From Phycisphaerae bacterium (GTDB lineage Bacteria > Planctomycetota > Phycisphaerae > UBA1845): a DNA stretch of 64,000 bases. Under the pieces are notes generated by a model, which did no database searches, had not been told where the DNA came from, and saw nothing but the letters and a program-made list of their open reading frames with translations. The DNA lies in contig JAJDEB010000036.1 in assembly GCA_029260015.1 (NCBI GenBank), forward strand, positions 1 through 64,000, written 5' to 3'. Shown here piece after piece: positions 63,422-64,000 of the stretch. The position numbers and the translations under genes are program-made. Positions within the stretch are counted from its first letter, which is position 1. Each line of letters begins with the position of its first letter.

Positions 63422-64000
63422 ATGTCGGACTTTTCAAAGCAACCGATGTTTGGGAGGCAGCAATTCCTCGATAAAGTTCGCGAACGCGTACAAACGACCG
63501 GAATGACAGCCGTGCTCGGTCGATCTCAGTCGGGCAAGACAACGCTATTAAGACATCTTCGCGAAGATCTCAAGAATCACGACGGGGTTCTTGTTGGATA
63601 TTCGCAGTCAACTGGCGAACCGAACCTGATGCTTCGCAGCCTCAAGGACTTGTACACGAGTTGGCTTGCCAATTCGAGCTATATAGACCAAGCAAAGTTG
63701 CTCTGGAAAAAGAACAAAGACTCTATTGTTCAGAAAGCCGGAGGAACAGCCGGTCGATTCTTAGGGAATATTCTTGGGGTTCAGCATCAAGCAGTGAAGC
63801 CCGTTTCAGGCCTTGTTGCAGAGTGGTTTGATAAGCTTGAGTCCATGGGCAACCAGCTCAATACTGGAGATATCAAACTTCCGACACTTGCGCACGACGT
63901 TGCTAAGGATCTTTTGGAACTGCTCAGAATTCTCTCCGGAAAGCATCCGATACTGATCCTCGATGCACTCGAACAATCAAATGACGTAGAGACAGAAGCA
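63422..64000 (+). CDS. P-loop NTPase, 5' part, cut by the window edge
   Basis: The frame starting at ATG 63422 stays open for 193 codons to the end of the window. It begins SDFSKQPMFGRQQFLDKVRE, has a Walker A loop VLGRSQSGKTTLLRHL (GRSQSGKT at residues 33-40) and a Walker B strand ILILDALEQ near residue 181. This layout, with FGR just before a P-loop, is that of STAND/AAA-type ATPases such as those in signalling and phage-defence proteins. The middle has a Gly-rich hydrophobic patch (AGGTAGRFLGNILGVQ). An in-frame ATG at 63329 is a less likely start. The DNA is visibly richer in A/T than the preceding cys genes, hinting at acquired DNA. The C-terminal effector or sensor part lies outside the window. 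Confidence 0.75.
   Translation, partial: MSDFSKQPMFGRQQFLDKVRERVQTTGMTAVLGRSQSGKTTLLRHLREDLKNHDGVLVGYSQSTGEPNLMLRSLKDLYTSWLANSSYIDQAKLLWKKNKDSIVQKAGGTAGRFLGNILGVQHQAVKPVSGLVAEWFDKLESMGNQLNTGDIKLPTLAHDVAKDLLELLRILSGKHPILILDALEQSNDVETEA

Noticed and set aside
1..64000. tRNA or rRNA genes
   Set aside because: Looked for T-loop-like TTCGANTCC strings with flanking stems and for rRNA-conserved runs on both strands; none convincing. A covariance-model scan would decide.

Overview
The window looks like a chromosomal segment of a flagellated, Gram-negative-type bacterium, most likely a planctomycete of the Phycisphaerae kind. This is an inference from gene content, with no marker gene compared. The supporting points are an ECF sigma factor fused head-to-tail with a Ser/Thr kinase carrying TPRs, two adjacent ClpP paralogues behind trigger factor, a bactofilin pair, Cys-rich Kazal-type secreted proteins, many secreted or lipoprotein products without known function, and two flagellins with an oversized FliD. 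Base composition is moderately GC-rich and even, except for the last 0.6 kb. No rRNA, tRNA, CRISPR array or transposase gene was found.

Layout. 0-2.3 kb: a decayed small gene and a large Cys-rich Kazal protein with its own promoter and terminator. 2.4-7.4 kb (minus): pntA1-pntA2-pntB, then ribE-pdxA with overlapping stop and start. 7.7-15.7 kb (plus): a GldA/GldF/GldG-like ABC exporter with a DUF4340 protein, then metG. 15.8-20.7 kb: a SulP anion transporter, an arsC-like reductase, ispF and cysS, whose C-terminal module is duplicated. 20.7-26.8 kb: a glycosyltransferase, two bactofilins, an orphan sucC, a yhhQ-type transporter and a small secreted-protein gene boxed by inverted repeats. 26.9-34.5 kb: mfd translationally coupled to a PpiC-type lipoprotein, a large exported protein of unknown function and a DcsG-like ATP-grasp enzyme. 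34.8-38.1 kb: two convergent lipoprotein genes with Gly/Asp/Asn linkers; one carries a Cys-rich hydrophobic segment reminiscent of halocin C8 plus repeated CC modules. 38.4-45 kb: the sigma/kinase unit, a MOSC protein, a secreted unknown and class I aldolase. 45-51.4 kb: tig-clpP1-clpP2, a GAF-PP2C phosphatase, a phosphotransferase and an HD-domain protein. 51.4-59.8 kb (minus): a TPR protein, fliS, fliD and two flagellins, each flagellin with its own terminator and a shared promoter-like motif. 60.4-63.3 kb: cysD-cysNC for sulfate activation. 63.4 kb to the end: the start of a P-loop NTPase cut by the window edge.

A family of short palindromic repeats (core GTAGGGTG...CACCCTAC) recurs between genes. 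Three copies supply the TAG stop codon of the adjacent gene, and one inverted pair exactly brackets a single gene. A second family (ATTCCCGCG...CGCGGGAAT) forms a perfect 26-bp inverted repeat near 33.5 kb. The best leads for something undescribed are the truncated NTPase at the right edge, the halocin-C8-like module in the lipoprotein, the zinc-ribbon bactofilin with a histone-like tail, and the repeat-bracketed gene.
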